In this document: positions 36,201 through 48,220 of the stretch, one piece after another
Layout: each line of letters starts with the position of its first letter
How positions within the stretch are numbered: the first letter of the stretch is position 1
Source of the DNA: Chrysomallon squamiferum
Taxonomy: Eukaryota > Mollusca > Gastropoda > Neomphalida > Peltospiridae
NCBI GenBank assembly: GCA_012295275.1
Contig: CM022673.1
Location: 16,035,310-16,083,809, forward strand
Length of the DNA stretch: 48,500 nt
Reading direction: 5' to 3'
Notes under the pieces: model-generated
The model's input: only the letters and a program-made list of their open reading frames with translations
What the model was told of the DNA's origin: nothing
Database searches by the model: none
Translations under genes and position numbers: made by a program

Positions 36201-36512
36201 GTAAAATCTTAGCTTACCTCTTCAATTTTATACTGGTTTTAAAACTGACAATAAAATACATTGCCCACTGCATGTTAACTTGAGTATATTAACTATGTAT
36301 ATTTTGCAGTGATTGATATTCCATGTTGGCAGAAAATCATACCTAGCTTAATACTCAAACTGAGTAAACTCAAACTGTATACTAAAGTAATACCAATTAC
36401 ATGTTAACCTTAGTGATACCTAAAATATTTTACTAAATGTGTAATTGAACTTTTTTCTGTTGCCTTCAGATCCCGATCGCGAGATGATCGCAAGGATGAC
36501 CATGCAGATTGA
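33052..36512 (+). CDS. SRSF7: SRSF7-like serine/arginine-rich splicing factor
   Basis: This is a nuclear SR protein that binds exonic enhancers and, in the family, also promotes mRNA export. Coding exons 33052-33263, 33373-33585, 36050-36172 and 36470-36512 total 591 nt (196 residues plus TGA); all introns are phase 2. Residues 12-82 form the RRM (RNP2 VYVGDL; RNP1 within [10 protein letters not shown]). A Gly-rich hinge follows at 95-99. The CCHC knuckle [14 protein letters not shown] is at 118-131, then RS repeats run to the end. RRM plus a single knuckle is diagnostic of SRSF7 (9G8) rather than SRSF3. It is shorter than the vertebrate protein (about 238 residues), mostly in the RS tail. 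Start chosen at the first ATG, one base after the acceptor (ttacttcag, ending 33050). The 2.5 kb intron before the RS exon holds a probable poison exon. Confidence 0.95.
33373..33585 (+). CDS. SRSF7: SRSF7-like exon: RRM end, Gly hinge and zinc knuckle
   Basis: The acceptor ttttttacttag is followed by [20 protein letters not shown], five glycines, [20 protein letters not shown] and RRRKRSR. The donor TCAAG|GTTCAG is weak, which fits regulated splicing of the next intron. If the donor is ignored the reading runs open to a stop at 33836-33838, which would give an RS-less protein if the intron were retained. Confidence 0.93.
34546..35076 (+). other. Candidate poison cassette exon of the SRSF7-like gene
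   Basis: A strong pyrimidine tract and acceptor (ttctgtgccctgcattgcag, ending 34545) and a consensus donor (TTGT|GTAAGT at 35077) bracket 531 nt of distinctly richer composition than the surrounding AT-rich intron. Spliced to the knuckle exon (phase 2), it reads one Arg codon, Leu, then TAA. Inclusion would therefore truncate the protein before the RS domain and mark the mRNA for nonsense-mediated decay. SR genes, including mammalian SRSF7, use such exons for autoregulation, and there too the exon lies between knuckle and RS exons. Splice sites and stops are seen in sequence; use is inferred. Confidence 0.6.
36050..36172 (+). CDS. SRSF7: SRSF7-like exon: RS repeats
   Basis: The acceptor gttttatcaaag leads to [20 protein letters not shown] and further RS/SPS repeats; the donor is GCAG|GTAAAT, phase 2. 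The preceding intron spans 33586-36049. Confidence 0.92.
36470..36512 (+). CDS. SRSF7: SRSF7-like terminal coding exon
   Basis: After the acceptor ttgccttcag the last 13 codons read [13 protein letters not shown], then TGA at 36510-36512. With the Arg split over the junction this completes 196 residues. Confidence 0.88.
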
Positions 36513-37136
36513 GTTAAGTCTGCATCTGACAAAACAACTGGACTTCAGTCTGGTAAAATCATTTCACATGTACAGAACTTTAATCATTAGAAGAAAAATG
36601 TTGTAGTTTAACAACTGCATATACATTAATTGCAAACATTTTGTGCCACCCACTTGTTTTATTGACAGTTACAGGATTTTTTAATTGAGATTTCTACCGT
36701 GTTTTTTTTTATTTTTCTGATGCCTATTTCAGCTATATTCATTTCAAAATGTTAGAAAAGCTTCATTATTTGCTGCCCTGTAAGATCGTTGGCACTGATT
36801 GGTAACTAAACAATTTTGCTGAATATTCATAATCAGATTTAAGGGAAGCTTTCATGTATTAAAACAAATACTTTTATTTTTAGAAAGTGCAAACATTAAC
36901 AGGTTTTGACAAATTTGCTGTTATACCTGACATAATATTGATTTTACTTCTATATACTGATTACTAGAAAATTAGTGGCTCAAGATCAGGTGAAAAAGAA
37001 ACTTGGTTGAATATATCATTCTGCATTTTTAAGTTTCATAAACACATATATATATATATATATTCCATAAAAATGTTATCCATATATATATATTAGTAGG
37101 TAAAAGTAACACTGTAGTTTTGTATCAGTTTTTAAT

Positions 37137-37253
37137 AATAAAGATTGCAAAACAATGGATTAGTTTTTTCTTTTTAAATATTCATTTTATTTTTCATCAT
37201 TTGCACATTTGAAAATTATGTAAATTATGATTTATGCTTCAGTTTGAAATAAA
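37137..37253 (+). terminator. Poly(A) signals of the SRSF7-like gene
   Basis: AATAAA occurs at 37137-37142 and 37248-37253. The second is followed within 40 nt by a GT-rich stretch (tgttgtcattgttttgtcag), the usual downstream element. The 3' UTR would then be about 650-760 nt. Confidence 0.5.
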
Positions 37254-38446
37254 AATGTTGTCATTGTTTTGTCAGTGTTTTGTTCTTGTTGAAGTTGAGA
37301 ATCCAGATGTTGAAAAAAAAAAAACTGATTACTTGGTGAACTGGTATTTCTAATCATAATGTAATTATTTGTAATATTCCCCCAAAAAAAAAAAAAAAAA
37401 AAACTTTCAGTGTAAACATTTTTGAAGAGAACTTATGCAGTTAAACTTAGTGAGAACTTTTTTCGTACATGCCAATAGAAGAGAGAGATAATGTATTATT
37501 TAAATTCATACATTTTCAATTGTTTGCCATGTTTATAAAAAATAAAAATAAAGTATGTGTGTATATGTGGATATTTTGGTATAATTTAAATGAGTGAAAA
37601 TTTTTAATAATGCATTGACATCCTTTGTTATTTGATCACTTCAGGGTTCATTCAACTGAACTGGATTGTTTAGTACAAATAACATATAACTAAAAAGTTG
37701 TAAGTGTTATTTTATCTTATTTACTAACAAAAACCAAATGGTTTTCTTGAAAAACAAACTTGTCATGAAATTGTTCTGAGTAAGGTATGGTTTCTCCATA
37801 AAAACAAATCGCATGAAGTGATAGTGTTGAGTTGATACAAGGGTGTTCTTACTGCTGCAGCCATAAGTTTTAATTTAGTTTATTTTTTTATTATTATTTG
37901 TTATTGTTATTTTATTTTATTTATTTATTTATTTATTTATTTTTTTTTTTTTTTATTATTATTTGTTCAGCTGTTGTAGTTTTTTTTTTTTTTTTTTTTC
38001 ATTCGCTTTTGTTTTTTAATTGCTTATATCAAGAGTTCTTTCACAAGTAGCTTCCAGAAGAGGAGGAAATAATAATAGATGAACAGTGACAGACTGAAAA
38101 TCAAAGTGGTTTTAGTAAGAAATGTGGTGTTTCAGCAACCTCTTACCAGCTCCAGAATTCCATTAACTTCGGCACAAATTCCGCAACAACGACGTCTGAG
38201 CTAAACAAAATCCTAGATTTACCAAACTTGGGGTTTACACTGATTACTCACATATCCACGCACACGCTGATGAATTGGGTTTACGTTTTATTAAAAGTTG
38301 ATAGGAGTACCGAGGTATTTCGAAACATTACGTAACTACTAATATTGTTTTTATTTCCCACCCCCTTAAACTGCATTTATATATAATTAATTCTAATCGA
38401 AATAAAAATTTATTTTTGTTCCGTTTATGATAAAAAATAATTATTA

Positions 38447-38485
<39 letters not shown>

Positions 38486-39084
38486 CGGTTTCCATTAGAA
38501 CAAAGTATCAAAGGCAATTTTATGTCAAATTTTTAAAAATATTTAATAAAACGACGGTATCCTGAAAACGTTTACGTAAGTGCCAGTACAAGAAATGTTG
38601 GCAGAAATGCTCTTTAACAATGCACTCGTCACGCTTTTAATAAAGGTAACAATAACGGTTAAGGATTACACAAATAATAAGGTGAGGCAGCGAGGGGTTG
38701 TTTTTGTTAAGCCAACCTTGAAGCGCTGCTTGGAACAGACACCATCGAGAATTGACACTGCCACCAACAGTGTCTCATATATCCTAGCAAGAGTACATAT
38801 ATAGAACTGACTGTGGTTCTGTTACCGAATGTATGATTATTTAATGCCATGTGCGATTTTTATTAATCAATATGTTAATCCAGTATGACAAAAAAAAAAA
38901 AAAAAAATTTGAGCAATAATGATTTTTGTTTCTCGTATCATTATTAATAAAAAAAATGTTTTTTGAGGGTTTTTTTGTGTCTGTAATTAACAGCAATCTC
39001 TTAATCATCTTCTCTGTAGTTATTAAACTACTTACGTTGGACACTGGTTAGAAGAACTGTGAAAATCACAAAACAAGCGTATTT

Positions 39085-39152
39085 GGGATGATTGAACCGG
39101 CGACTCAATATTCCATAGACAATCTTCTAATCTGTCCACCACAGAGACCTCC
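39085..39152 (-). repeat. tRNA-derived sequence, probable SINE head
   Basis: Read on the minus strand, the block has CTGTGGTGGACAGATTAG (A-box-like) followed 40-50 nt later by CGCCGGTTCAATC (B-box-like; consensus GGTTCRANNCC), then CCC. This is the layout of a tRNA-type polymerase III promoter. The acceptor stem does not pair well, so an intact tRNA is unlikely. Confidence 0.4.
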
Positions 39153-40699
39153 ATGGTGACTGGACTGTTTACATACTGTTAAAATCCTGCTGTGTGCTGT
39201 TTGTATTTATGGAAACCACACGGATTAAAGTATAAATTAGACCTGTAGTTGGCATACGGAAACACTAAATATTAACTGATCATGTATATATCGAGATTTT
39301 TCGTCAATGCCCCTCGCAGATTCATTGTTTTGTAAACTATTAAAAATATTTTTAAATATGTATCAACAGGAAATATAATAAGAAGCATGATTTTTTTTAA
39401 TTTATATTTTATAAATAAGATAAAGTAATGCCTTTTTATATTTTTATTATTACAAAAATTTTTTTCTCCATACGTATGATTAGTTACATAAAATAAAAAG
39501 GGTTTCTTTCTGCACTGTTTAAGTGTGGTTTAAAAGCATTTATAATGTTAGAATGTTTAATTATTATGGGGAAAAAAAATATATATACTATAACTGTGTA
39601 TAGATAGATGGACAGACAGACAGAGAGATAAATTGTTTTAAATTTACACGTGCTATAGTTACTTCAGTTGCTTTTATTTTTATTCTTCAGAACCTCCTTT
39701 ACTAATAATAAATTACTTATTTTTACTATCCAAACTGCGTTTTAACATTGAAAAAACTAAATATAACTGTCAAAACAGATGACAACAAATATCTGTATTC
39801 GGAAAAGTGAACTTCATATTGAAACTATTTAATAAGAAGTTGACAGGAAATAAAGGTCGCTGTATGAACTTCCCGGTAATAATTTGAGACTAATAATTAT
39901 AATTTACTTGTTTCATGTCTGTTATTCGTGTTTTCCATATGTAGCAACAGTTGCGGTTTATAACTTGCTTTCCTTATGATGTGGCTTTGATTATTCGAAC
40001 AAATTAGCTCTACTGTGTCGTCAAAACCTAATGTAAAAGTGACATGGAAATATAATATTATATAATGTATTTAGACGGTTTGTTTATAGCCATCAAAAGT
40101 TACGCTTTTAACAAAAATGAGCTAATGCAGTGTAATGAGTAAAGTTTCTCTTAGATTTTGTTTTTAACTGATTGACTGGTTGGTTGGTTGGTTGGTTTTG
40201 ATTTGATTTGATTTGATTTATTAATATATTTTATTTTGTTCTGTATCATTTTTTTATTTTTTTATTTTTTTTTTATTTTATTTCATTTCATTTTATCTCA
40301 TTTCATTTCATTTTATCCCATTTCATTTCATTCATTAATCAGTGTCGTTGAGGTTTGTGATTTTTATAGTGGTGCTTGTCGTTGTATTTGTTGTTGTTGT
40401 TCATGTTGTTTTTATTGTGATTGTATATTTTAGTTTCTTAGACATAAGTCAGATCTTTCCTGAAAACATTTTGTGAATATTTAATCTCGTTCCCTTTGAT
40501 TTTTCCAGCGGCATTTAGCTTTCTTAGAAAGACAAGATACAAACCAAAATATGTTAAATAAAGAAAACTGCTGTTTTGCAGACAGTATTCTTTATTATAG
40601 ACGAAGCTTTATTCACTAGCTAATTCTAAGTGTGGCATTTCTATGCTGGAAGAAACACGCCATCTTAAAACCTGTACGAAAGCGTGAAGAACAATTACT

Positions 40700-40940
40700 A
40701 CATCGATAACAACTACTACTATTACTACACCTACAGCAACTGCTAATACCACCACAAAAGTAGCTACTACTACTAGTACTCTTTCTACTACAATTACTCC
40801 TACTACAACTACCATTACTACTGCAACTCTTACCATACTACTGACACCTCCGATCCTGTTAATACTACAACAAAACAACAATTACTAGAACCACTAATAC
40901 TATTACTACTACTTCTACACCTACTATTGATACTAATGCT
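40700..40940. repeat. Degenerate ACT trinucleotide array
   Basis: Irregular ACT/ATT/ACC triplets. The 90-codon reading on the minus strand (Val-rich) is a by-product of the repeat. Confidence 0.85.
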
Positions 40941-42392
40941 GCTAGTGCTATCAATAGCACGATTACCTATCTAGCTACTTATCTATCATCTATCTCTCTC
41001 TTTCTATCTATCTATCTGTGCATCCATCTCGCTCTATCGATCTATTTATCTATCTATACTGATCTTTTTTTCATTATCGAATAATATATTTTAACACAAC
41101 CTAAGGAAATTGGACTTACCGACAGTTACATCATAACATTCACAGTCTCTAAATAAGAAGATACATTCTGTTTCTGAAATAGGTTCTGTCTATATTATGG
41201 CGCTAATAATTATCATAATATATATTTTTTTATGCTTCAAGTATACTGTTTTATTTGATTTTCCTTTCTAACAGTAATATATAACAACTTTTTCTAGTCC
41301 TTGGCGACTGATGATTATTATTATTATTATTATTATTATGACGTTATGACATCATTCAAGATAGAGAAATGACGTCATCAGTTATTATCCTTTATTAGTA
41401 ATAAAGGTTGCTTCCTTTCATAATGATAAAGAGAATATGTGTGTGTATGTGAATATACTATACACACATGCATATACACGTACGTACATACAAATTTATA
41501 TTTAAACTTGCGCTTACAATGCCATTACCAAAAAAAAAGTCATTTGCAAAATAGAAAATATATTTTAGAATCTGTTGTGTAATAAATATTTCATATGAAA
41601 AAATATTTAAATGTCATTCAAAATATTCAGTAAGGAAGCTTTTAATTACATAAAAATGTACAGCTGAAAATGGTGAGACTAATTTGATATTGCCAAAAAT
41701 GCACATATAATTGTAATTTATAAAACAAAAATGCAAGGAGTAATTTAACTGAAAACATCGCATCTGATTTAAAAAAAAAAAAAAAAAAATAATAAAAAAA
41801 AAAAATTAAAATTTGAACACTTAAATAATATTTAAAGAAACAAAATATAAATACATAAAGAATTTGATTTTAAAAATTTAATAAAATCAAAACACATTAT
41901 AATAATAACATTACCAAAAGATCAAAAAAGCTAAACCACGTTAATTCGGTAAATCACAAAACTGAAAACACGATTTACAAGAGAAAAACAATCTAAATAA
42001 ATAAATAATACAACATATAAGACAATATCAAATTTAAAATACTTTACTAATTTAAAGAAAGAAAAAGAAAAAAAAACACCCAGAACAAAAATTATTTTAG
42101 ATTTGTACAATAACATAGATAACCATGGCCGTAACTAGATTTGTTTTGAAACGAGGCAAAAACAATTCGTTAATCGCCAATCGGAGCAAACAGATTTGTA
42201 CGAGGTGACTGAAAGACGCAAAATTCTCGATTCTAGCAATTTACATTTTGTATTTCTTAAATAAAATAGTTGTAAAAAGAAAATAAAATAAAAGGAAAAA
42301 TATCACTAAAAATTGAAAAAGGTGAATTTAAATTTATAATCCAGCGATCTAAAACATACACAAAACTGAAAATGGACAAACTTGATAAAATG

Positions 42393-42393
<1 letters not shown>

Positions 42394-42428
<35 letters not shown>
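42394..42428. repeat. Poly(A) tract
   Basis: About 35 adenines without interruption, followed by further A-rich sequence and two copies of a roughly 32-bp unit containing ACGCTTTAAAAAAA (near 42457 and 42487). Confidence 0.9.
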
Positions 42429-42441
<13 letters not shown>

Positions 42442-42871
42442 TAAAAAAATATAGTTACGCTTTAAAAAAATAACTAAAATAGAAACACGCTTTAAAAAAA
42501 GAACTAAAATAGATCTTGACAATAAAGATCTTTTGATATCAAAAAAACTGTCATTGTTACTTTACGAATTGTTAAAAACTGTTTTACGAAACGATTTAAC
42601 AGCTGCTGTCAGAAAACAATCGTCATTTTCCGGCAGTTTTCGACACCGTCAGGTCATCTTCTTCGTAAAGTCAGGTAACTTGTGTTGTTTTGAGGAAACA
42701 CGTACAAGATCTGTCTACCGGGTCACCAGGTGCAGATCTGCTCGCTTGTCCGTTGTTTCCTGATACCACAAGCGCTGCACCCCTAGGCGCTTGTTATTTA
42801 CTTGTCAACCGACTTTCTCATTCGCAGGACGTCCGTATAATCTTAGACAATGTAAGTAGCCTTACCAATAC

Positions 42872-42873
<2 letters not shown>

Positions 42874-42952
<79 letters not shown>
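42874..42952. repeat. (GA)n microsatellite
   Basis: 79 bp of GA dinucleotides. Confidence 0.96.
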
Positions 42953-42954
<2 letters not shown>

Positions 42955-43545
42955 AATCAACAATTAAATAATGACAGAAGAAGAAAAAATGAAAAGAAAA
43001 GCTATACTACTATTATATTATATTTGATTAAAATTTAAATTAACTTCTTGTAGATTAATTGTATTATAGATGAATTATAGATAAGATTGTGATTTTATAT
43101 ACTACTATTTTTTTAATTATTTTATTTTAGTTCAGTTTAGTTCATCTAATCTTATTTTCTTTTATTCGAATTTATTTTATTTTATTATTATTTTTTTAAT
43201 ATTTACTTTCTATTCATATATTTTATTTATTTATTGTTTTGTTTTTGTTGTGTTTTTTTAATTTTTGCTTTTTTTAAATTTTGTATTTATTGCACTGATT
43301 AAAAAAATAATAATAATTGAACTTAATAATTCATTTTTATTGAATGATTTATTTAATTTTACCATAATTCTTATATTTTATTGCAATTATTACATTTTTC
43401 TAAAAGAAATTTTAGTTTGAATAAATTATATTTATACAAAGTTTCATGTTTTTACATGAATAATAAACAAATAACAAGCCTTAACAAATTTTTATTGTAA
43501 TATTTTTATATCTTTCTCCTTTTTATTTCTTTTTTTTTTACTCGT

Positions 43546-43580
<35 letters not shown>

Positions 43581-44071
43581 CTTGCTTGCTTACTTATTTA
43601 TTTTCCTATAATATTTTAATCGTAAAAATACATTTTTCAATCAAATATCTATGAAATAATAAAATAAAAAGATTTTGTTCCTGTAGTCACAACAGAGTTT
43701 CTTCGGTTAATTAAATAGCGAAATATCAGGCAAACAAAGTAAAAAAAAAAAATCTTTTTTGAAGTTTTTTCTTTTTTAAAATTTTGTTTCCTTATTTTTG
43801 TTTTGTCTTTTTCCTTTTTACCCTTAAAGGGAACAGAAATGATTTCTATGTGGGGTTTTTTGGTATGTTTTTTTTTTGTTGGTTTTATTTTTTGTGTGGA
43901 GGAGGGGTCTTTTTTAATAACTAAATAAATACAAATATGTAAGTAAATAAATAAATAAATAAATAATAATGACGGTAATAATAATAATACAATAATAATA
44001 ATAATAATAACAGCAATAATAATAATACCAGTAATAATGTTAATCCTGATTTTTATTATGATTATGATTAC

Positions 44072-44072
44072 G

Positions 44073-44132
<60 letters not shown>
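44072..44132. repeat. (ATT)n microsatellite
   Basis: About 60 bp of pure ATT. Confidence 0.95.
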
Positions 44133-45413
44133 GCACCTACTTAAGATTGTTTAGATGTTTATTCGTTATGTTTTTTTTATTTTTTTTTTTTAGTTTTCTT
44201 CGTTTTAAAGAAATACTAAAAGACACATATACCGATTAAGCCTTTTTTCTCAGTAATAAAATACAGATCAAACTGAAAAAAAAAAAAACGCTTAATTCTT
44301 TATGATTATCATCAATAACTGAATGAAAATTCTTATTAAATATTAACTGTAAGTAGAATTATTTGCTATTTAATAGAAAAAAAACAACGACAAATTAATT
44401 TTGTAAATTAAAATACAGCTATATTATTATTTTATTTGTTTTTTTATCTGTCTGTCTAGCAATCCATAATCTTATTATTATTATTATCACTATCGTTATT
44501 TTATATTGTGGTTATCATCATCATTTTTTTAATATTATTATCATAATTGTTATATTCATTATTATTATTATTATTACTACTACTACTACTATTCTACTAC
44601 TACTACTACTACTACTACTACTATTACTACTACTAGCACTACTACTACTAAGAACATTTAATTTATTTAATATACGGCAAGAAATTACGCACTAGTCTGG
44701 TTTATTTTTTCAACAACCATTATTTTAAATTATTGCTTTGTTTGTCCTGCCTGTGGGTCAATAACACGAAACACTGTAATAGTAAGGGGCTCGGCGGGGA
44801 AGTAAAATTGTTAACAAATAAAATAGGAAGTAATATTTTAAACCAATTATCACACGTACAGGCTGAATACCGAGCAATGGGATTATTTTTTTCTTTTTTT
44901 TTTTATTCTTATAACTACTGTGACAAGATCTTGATTGAATATATATATTAAAATTAAAAAAAAGTTTATTTTCGTTTTAGTCATGATTATTATTACATAA
45001 AACTGAAATAAATTTTAAATCTGAAATATATCATTATATATTAAAAAGAATACAGGCTTCAAACAGAGAAAGAAATAACGTATACATACGTCAGAACATA
45101 GACAGACAGACAGACAGACAGACAAGTCGTACGTATTTACGTAAATGCGTACATACGTACGGGACTTACGTAAGTATGTGTGTCTGTCTGTTTGTACGTA
45201 CGGACAATCAAATACATATATAAATGGAATGTTTTAAATTAATTTAGTTTTTAACATTTTCAAAACGACTCAAAAACTTAAGCGTTAATTGAGCAGATTG
45301 AACAATGTTGAGAACAATGAACAACTGTGAAGTACAAATTGATGACGAAATTTATTGCTATTTATCCCAAAGATTACTGAATTTTTTTAACTGCGTTACT
45401 CAAAAGTGTTTCG

Positions 45414-45522
45414 AATAATAATAATAATAATAATAATTATTATTATTATTATAATTATAATAATAAGAACAATAAGAATAACAATAACAACAACAACAAC
45501 AATAATAATAATAATAATAATA

Positions 45523-45588
<66 letters not shown>

Positions 45589-45608
45589 GTTGTTGTTGTT
45601 GTTGTTGT
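45414..45608. repeat. Palindromic AAT/ATT trinucleotide array
   Basis: Blocks of AAT alternate with blocks of ATT, with AAC and GTT at symmetric positions, so the region is self-complementary. Confidence 0.9.
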
Positions 45609-45786
45609 AGCAAAAAACAAAAAACAAACAACCCCAAAAAACAGCAACAACAACCGTAACAATAATAATTACAATAAATGAAATAATTATTTCTTTTCAT
45701 TTTCATAAAGCTTTAGATCGTTTATTATCGAATATTATTTTTATTTTATTTTTAATCTGCATATTATCGAATTAATTTACAAACAA

Positions 45787-45834
<48 letters not shown>

Positions 45835-46004
45835 AACCGTAAAGGAACAAAAAAAAAATCCAAAACATCAACACCAACTGTAAGAATAATAATTATAATA
45901 AATGAAATAATTATTTCTTTATTTTTCATAAAGAATTTAGATAGTCCATAATCTTTATTTTATTTTTAAATCTGCATATTATCGAATTAATTTACAAATT
46001 ATTA
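45600..46004. repeat. Tandem duplication, unit about 215 bp
   Basis: A landmark CTGCATATTATCGAATTAAT ends copies at 45757 and 45972. Preceding sequence (AAATGAAATAATTATTTCTT) also repeats with the same spacing. Copies differ by small indels and substitutions. Confidence 0.85.
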
Positions 46005-46008
46005 TTAC

Positions 46009-46094
<86 letters not shown>
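46009..46094. repeat. (TG)n-(AG)n compound microsatellite
   Basis: A TG run (46009-46023) passes directly into an AG run (46024-46094). Confidence 0.96.
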
Positions 46095-46099
<5 letters not shown>

Positions 46100-47109
46100 C
46101 AACAAAAACGAACGGTAGTAATTCACCATGCAATTTTTTTTTATCTATTTCCAATTGTTTTATTGGCGTATTTACAAAACAGGCGGAGCTTCTTATCGGT
46201 GGGCGGAGCAATCTACCCGCCCTTAAGAACTATTATAATATGACCCGCAATAGTCTTTTCCTGGAAATTGCCTGTACATTCATATCAGTTCCTATTTCAC
46301 TGAAATAATATCCGCTACAGCGTGAGTCAACCTGTATGAAGTAAATACAAAGAACGTGTCTATGTGAGTACATAAATATAAATATAAATGTAAAATTATA
46401 TTTCTTCTACTAATTATTTATTATATAATTTAACTGTGGTAGTGATGAAGCGGATGAGGATGATCAAGATGATTGTTTAGTCAAAAAAGAAGCAAACTGT
46501 TAACATTAAGGATGGTTACGAATCTACGTACACGAAAACACCTGGTGACCCAATTATTTTATTTTATTTTATCCTGGTTGCCATAGAAATATGCTAAAAC
46601 ATCAAATTCGCGTTGAAGATTATGTAGATGTTATTCATTAGCAGGAACTTCTTTTTCTGAAAAATTCAACGAGTACGACAACAGCAACAATAACAACAAG
46701 ACACACCCATCAGTTTAATCCATAATGACATAGGAATTTCGGATCACCCAATCGTAGTAGCCTTCTTAAGGAGGAAAGTAATTATATTTGTAATAAGTTA
46801 GGCCACACCAATAACTGCTGAAGCTGGATTATGTCATGTGTACGCGATATGCAAGGCACGTGTAGAAATATTGTTCTCTTGATAATTTATATCAGCGCTT
46901 TTAATGAAAATTCTTTTATTAATTTTTGTAATACGGTATTACAGCTTTATGCTCGAGAGTAAATTAGTTTTTCTTTGTATGTAAGGCCTGAGTACACGTG
47001 AAAAAACGTGAAGCTGTTCTCTCCACCTGGCGTATGTTGTTGTCATATTTTATTTTATTGTTATGAAAGCATTATTTACATTAAAATGTATGTAATTTCT
47101 GAAAATAAT

Positions 47110-47525
47110 ACAAAAGAGTACTATTCCGACTGCAACTATTACCACCAGTACTAGTACTACTATCACTACAACTCCTACTGCTACTACTGCTAATACTAAT
47201 AATACTATTAATACTACTACTACGATGACTACCATTACTATAATTTCTACAACTATTGCTATAGATAATACTATTAATATTACTACTGCAACCACTCTTA
47301 TTAATACTGTTTTATTACTACTACTGCTTCTCGTACTAGTGTTGTCACTACTAAACTGCCATTTCTACTAATAAATAATACCACAACTACTCTTAGTACT
47401 ATCATTACTTCTACTGTTACTATGTTATTACTACTGCTACTGTTACTGCTACTATTACTACTGCTACTGTTACTGCTACTATTACTACTACTACTGTTAC
47501 TGCTACTATTACTACTACTTATTCT
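47110..47525. repeat. Degenerate ACT trinucleotide array
   Basis: About 400 bp of ACT/ATT/GCT triplets, with a higher-order repeat containing ACTGCTACTGTTACTGCT near 47430-47500. Confidence 0.88.
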
Positions 47526-48142
47526 ACTAATAAAAAGTTAAACATATCGAACTTAAATAAATTAAATTTACAATTTATTAAAATGTCCTTCAATGATGAA
47601 AATACAATATTTCAAAACATAACATTTAAATATTGTGGTGGGTTAGAACGTGTTTTTTTTTTTTTTTTTTTTTTTTTGTTGTCTTTTTGTTGTTTGTTTT
47701 TTTGTTGTTTTGTTGTTTCTTTTCATCTGAGAACGTGATTTTGTATCACAAATGACTGAAATATATAACATTTGTACACGTTCCGAAAACTGAATTAAAT
47801 GACCTGTAAGCGGTGAATAGACCTGTTCACAAAAATCTAAATGTGTCCTTTGAATTACTTGGGAAAAAAACCCGCTACGAACTTTTTTTCGAACCCAATA
47901 CAAACAGGATTCTAATCCAAGTGTTGTATTACTCACCTGAATGGCTCATTTGATAGTCTGCGGTAGTAAAATTAACGTGCTGGATTTTTAGGGGGAATCA
48001 CCTAAAGCGGCTTAACATAATTATTCTAATGTGACATTTAGTTAGCACGTTGTTAAATGAAGAATGTCTAATTGAGTCTGGTTGATATTTGTGATAACAG
48101 TTCTTCGTTTGGTTTATTTATAGTTTTCTTAATTATTTTATT

Positions 48143-48217
<75 letters not shown>
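48143..48217. repeat. (TTTA)n-(TTA)n compound microsatellite
   Basis: A tetranucleotide run gives way to a trinucleotide run. Confidence 0.93.

Positions 48218-48220
<3 letters not shown>

Larger units (their letters stand above)
37254..42600. other. Gene-poor region downstream of the SRSF7-like gene
   Basis: AT-rich DNA with poly-A/T runs (37385-37402, 37982-37999, 38451-38478), an ACT-rich low-complexity stretch (about 40700-40940) and a tRNA-like sequence at 39085-39152. Open frames here, such as 38580-38804, have no recognisable domain or splice partners. Confidence 0.6.

Noticed and set aside
38580-38804. 74-codon plus-strand frame
   Set aside because: No recognisable motif, no splice partners and no promoter. 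It could be a repeat remnant but cannot be supported.
42720-46553. 13-bp inverted match GGGTCACCAGGTG / CACCTGGTGACCC
   Set aside because: A 13-bp match between two sites in 48 kb is expected by chance, and the flanks do not extend it.
47643-47936. 97-codon minus-strand frame ending in poly-Lys
   Set aside because: The Lys run is poly(T) DNA on the plus strand and the rest has no recognisable domain.
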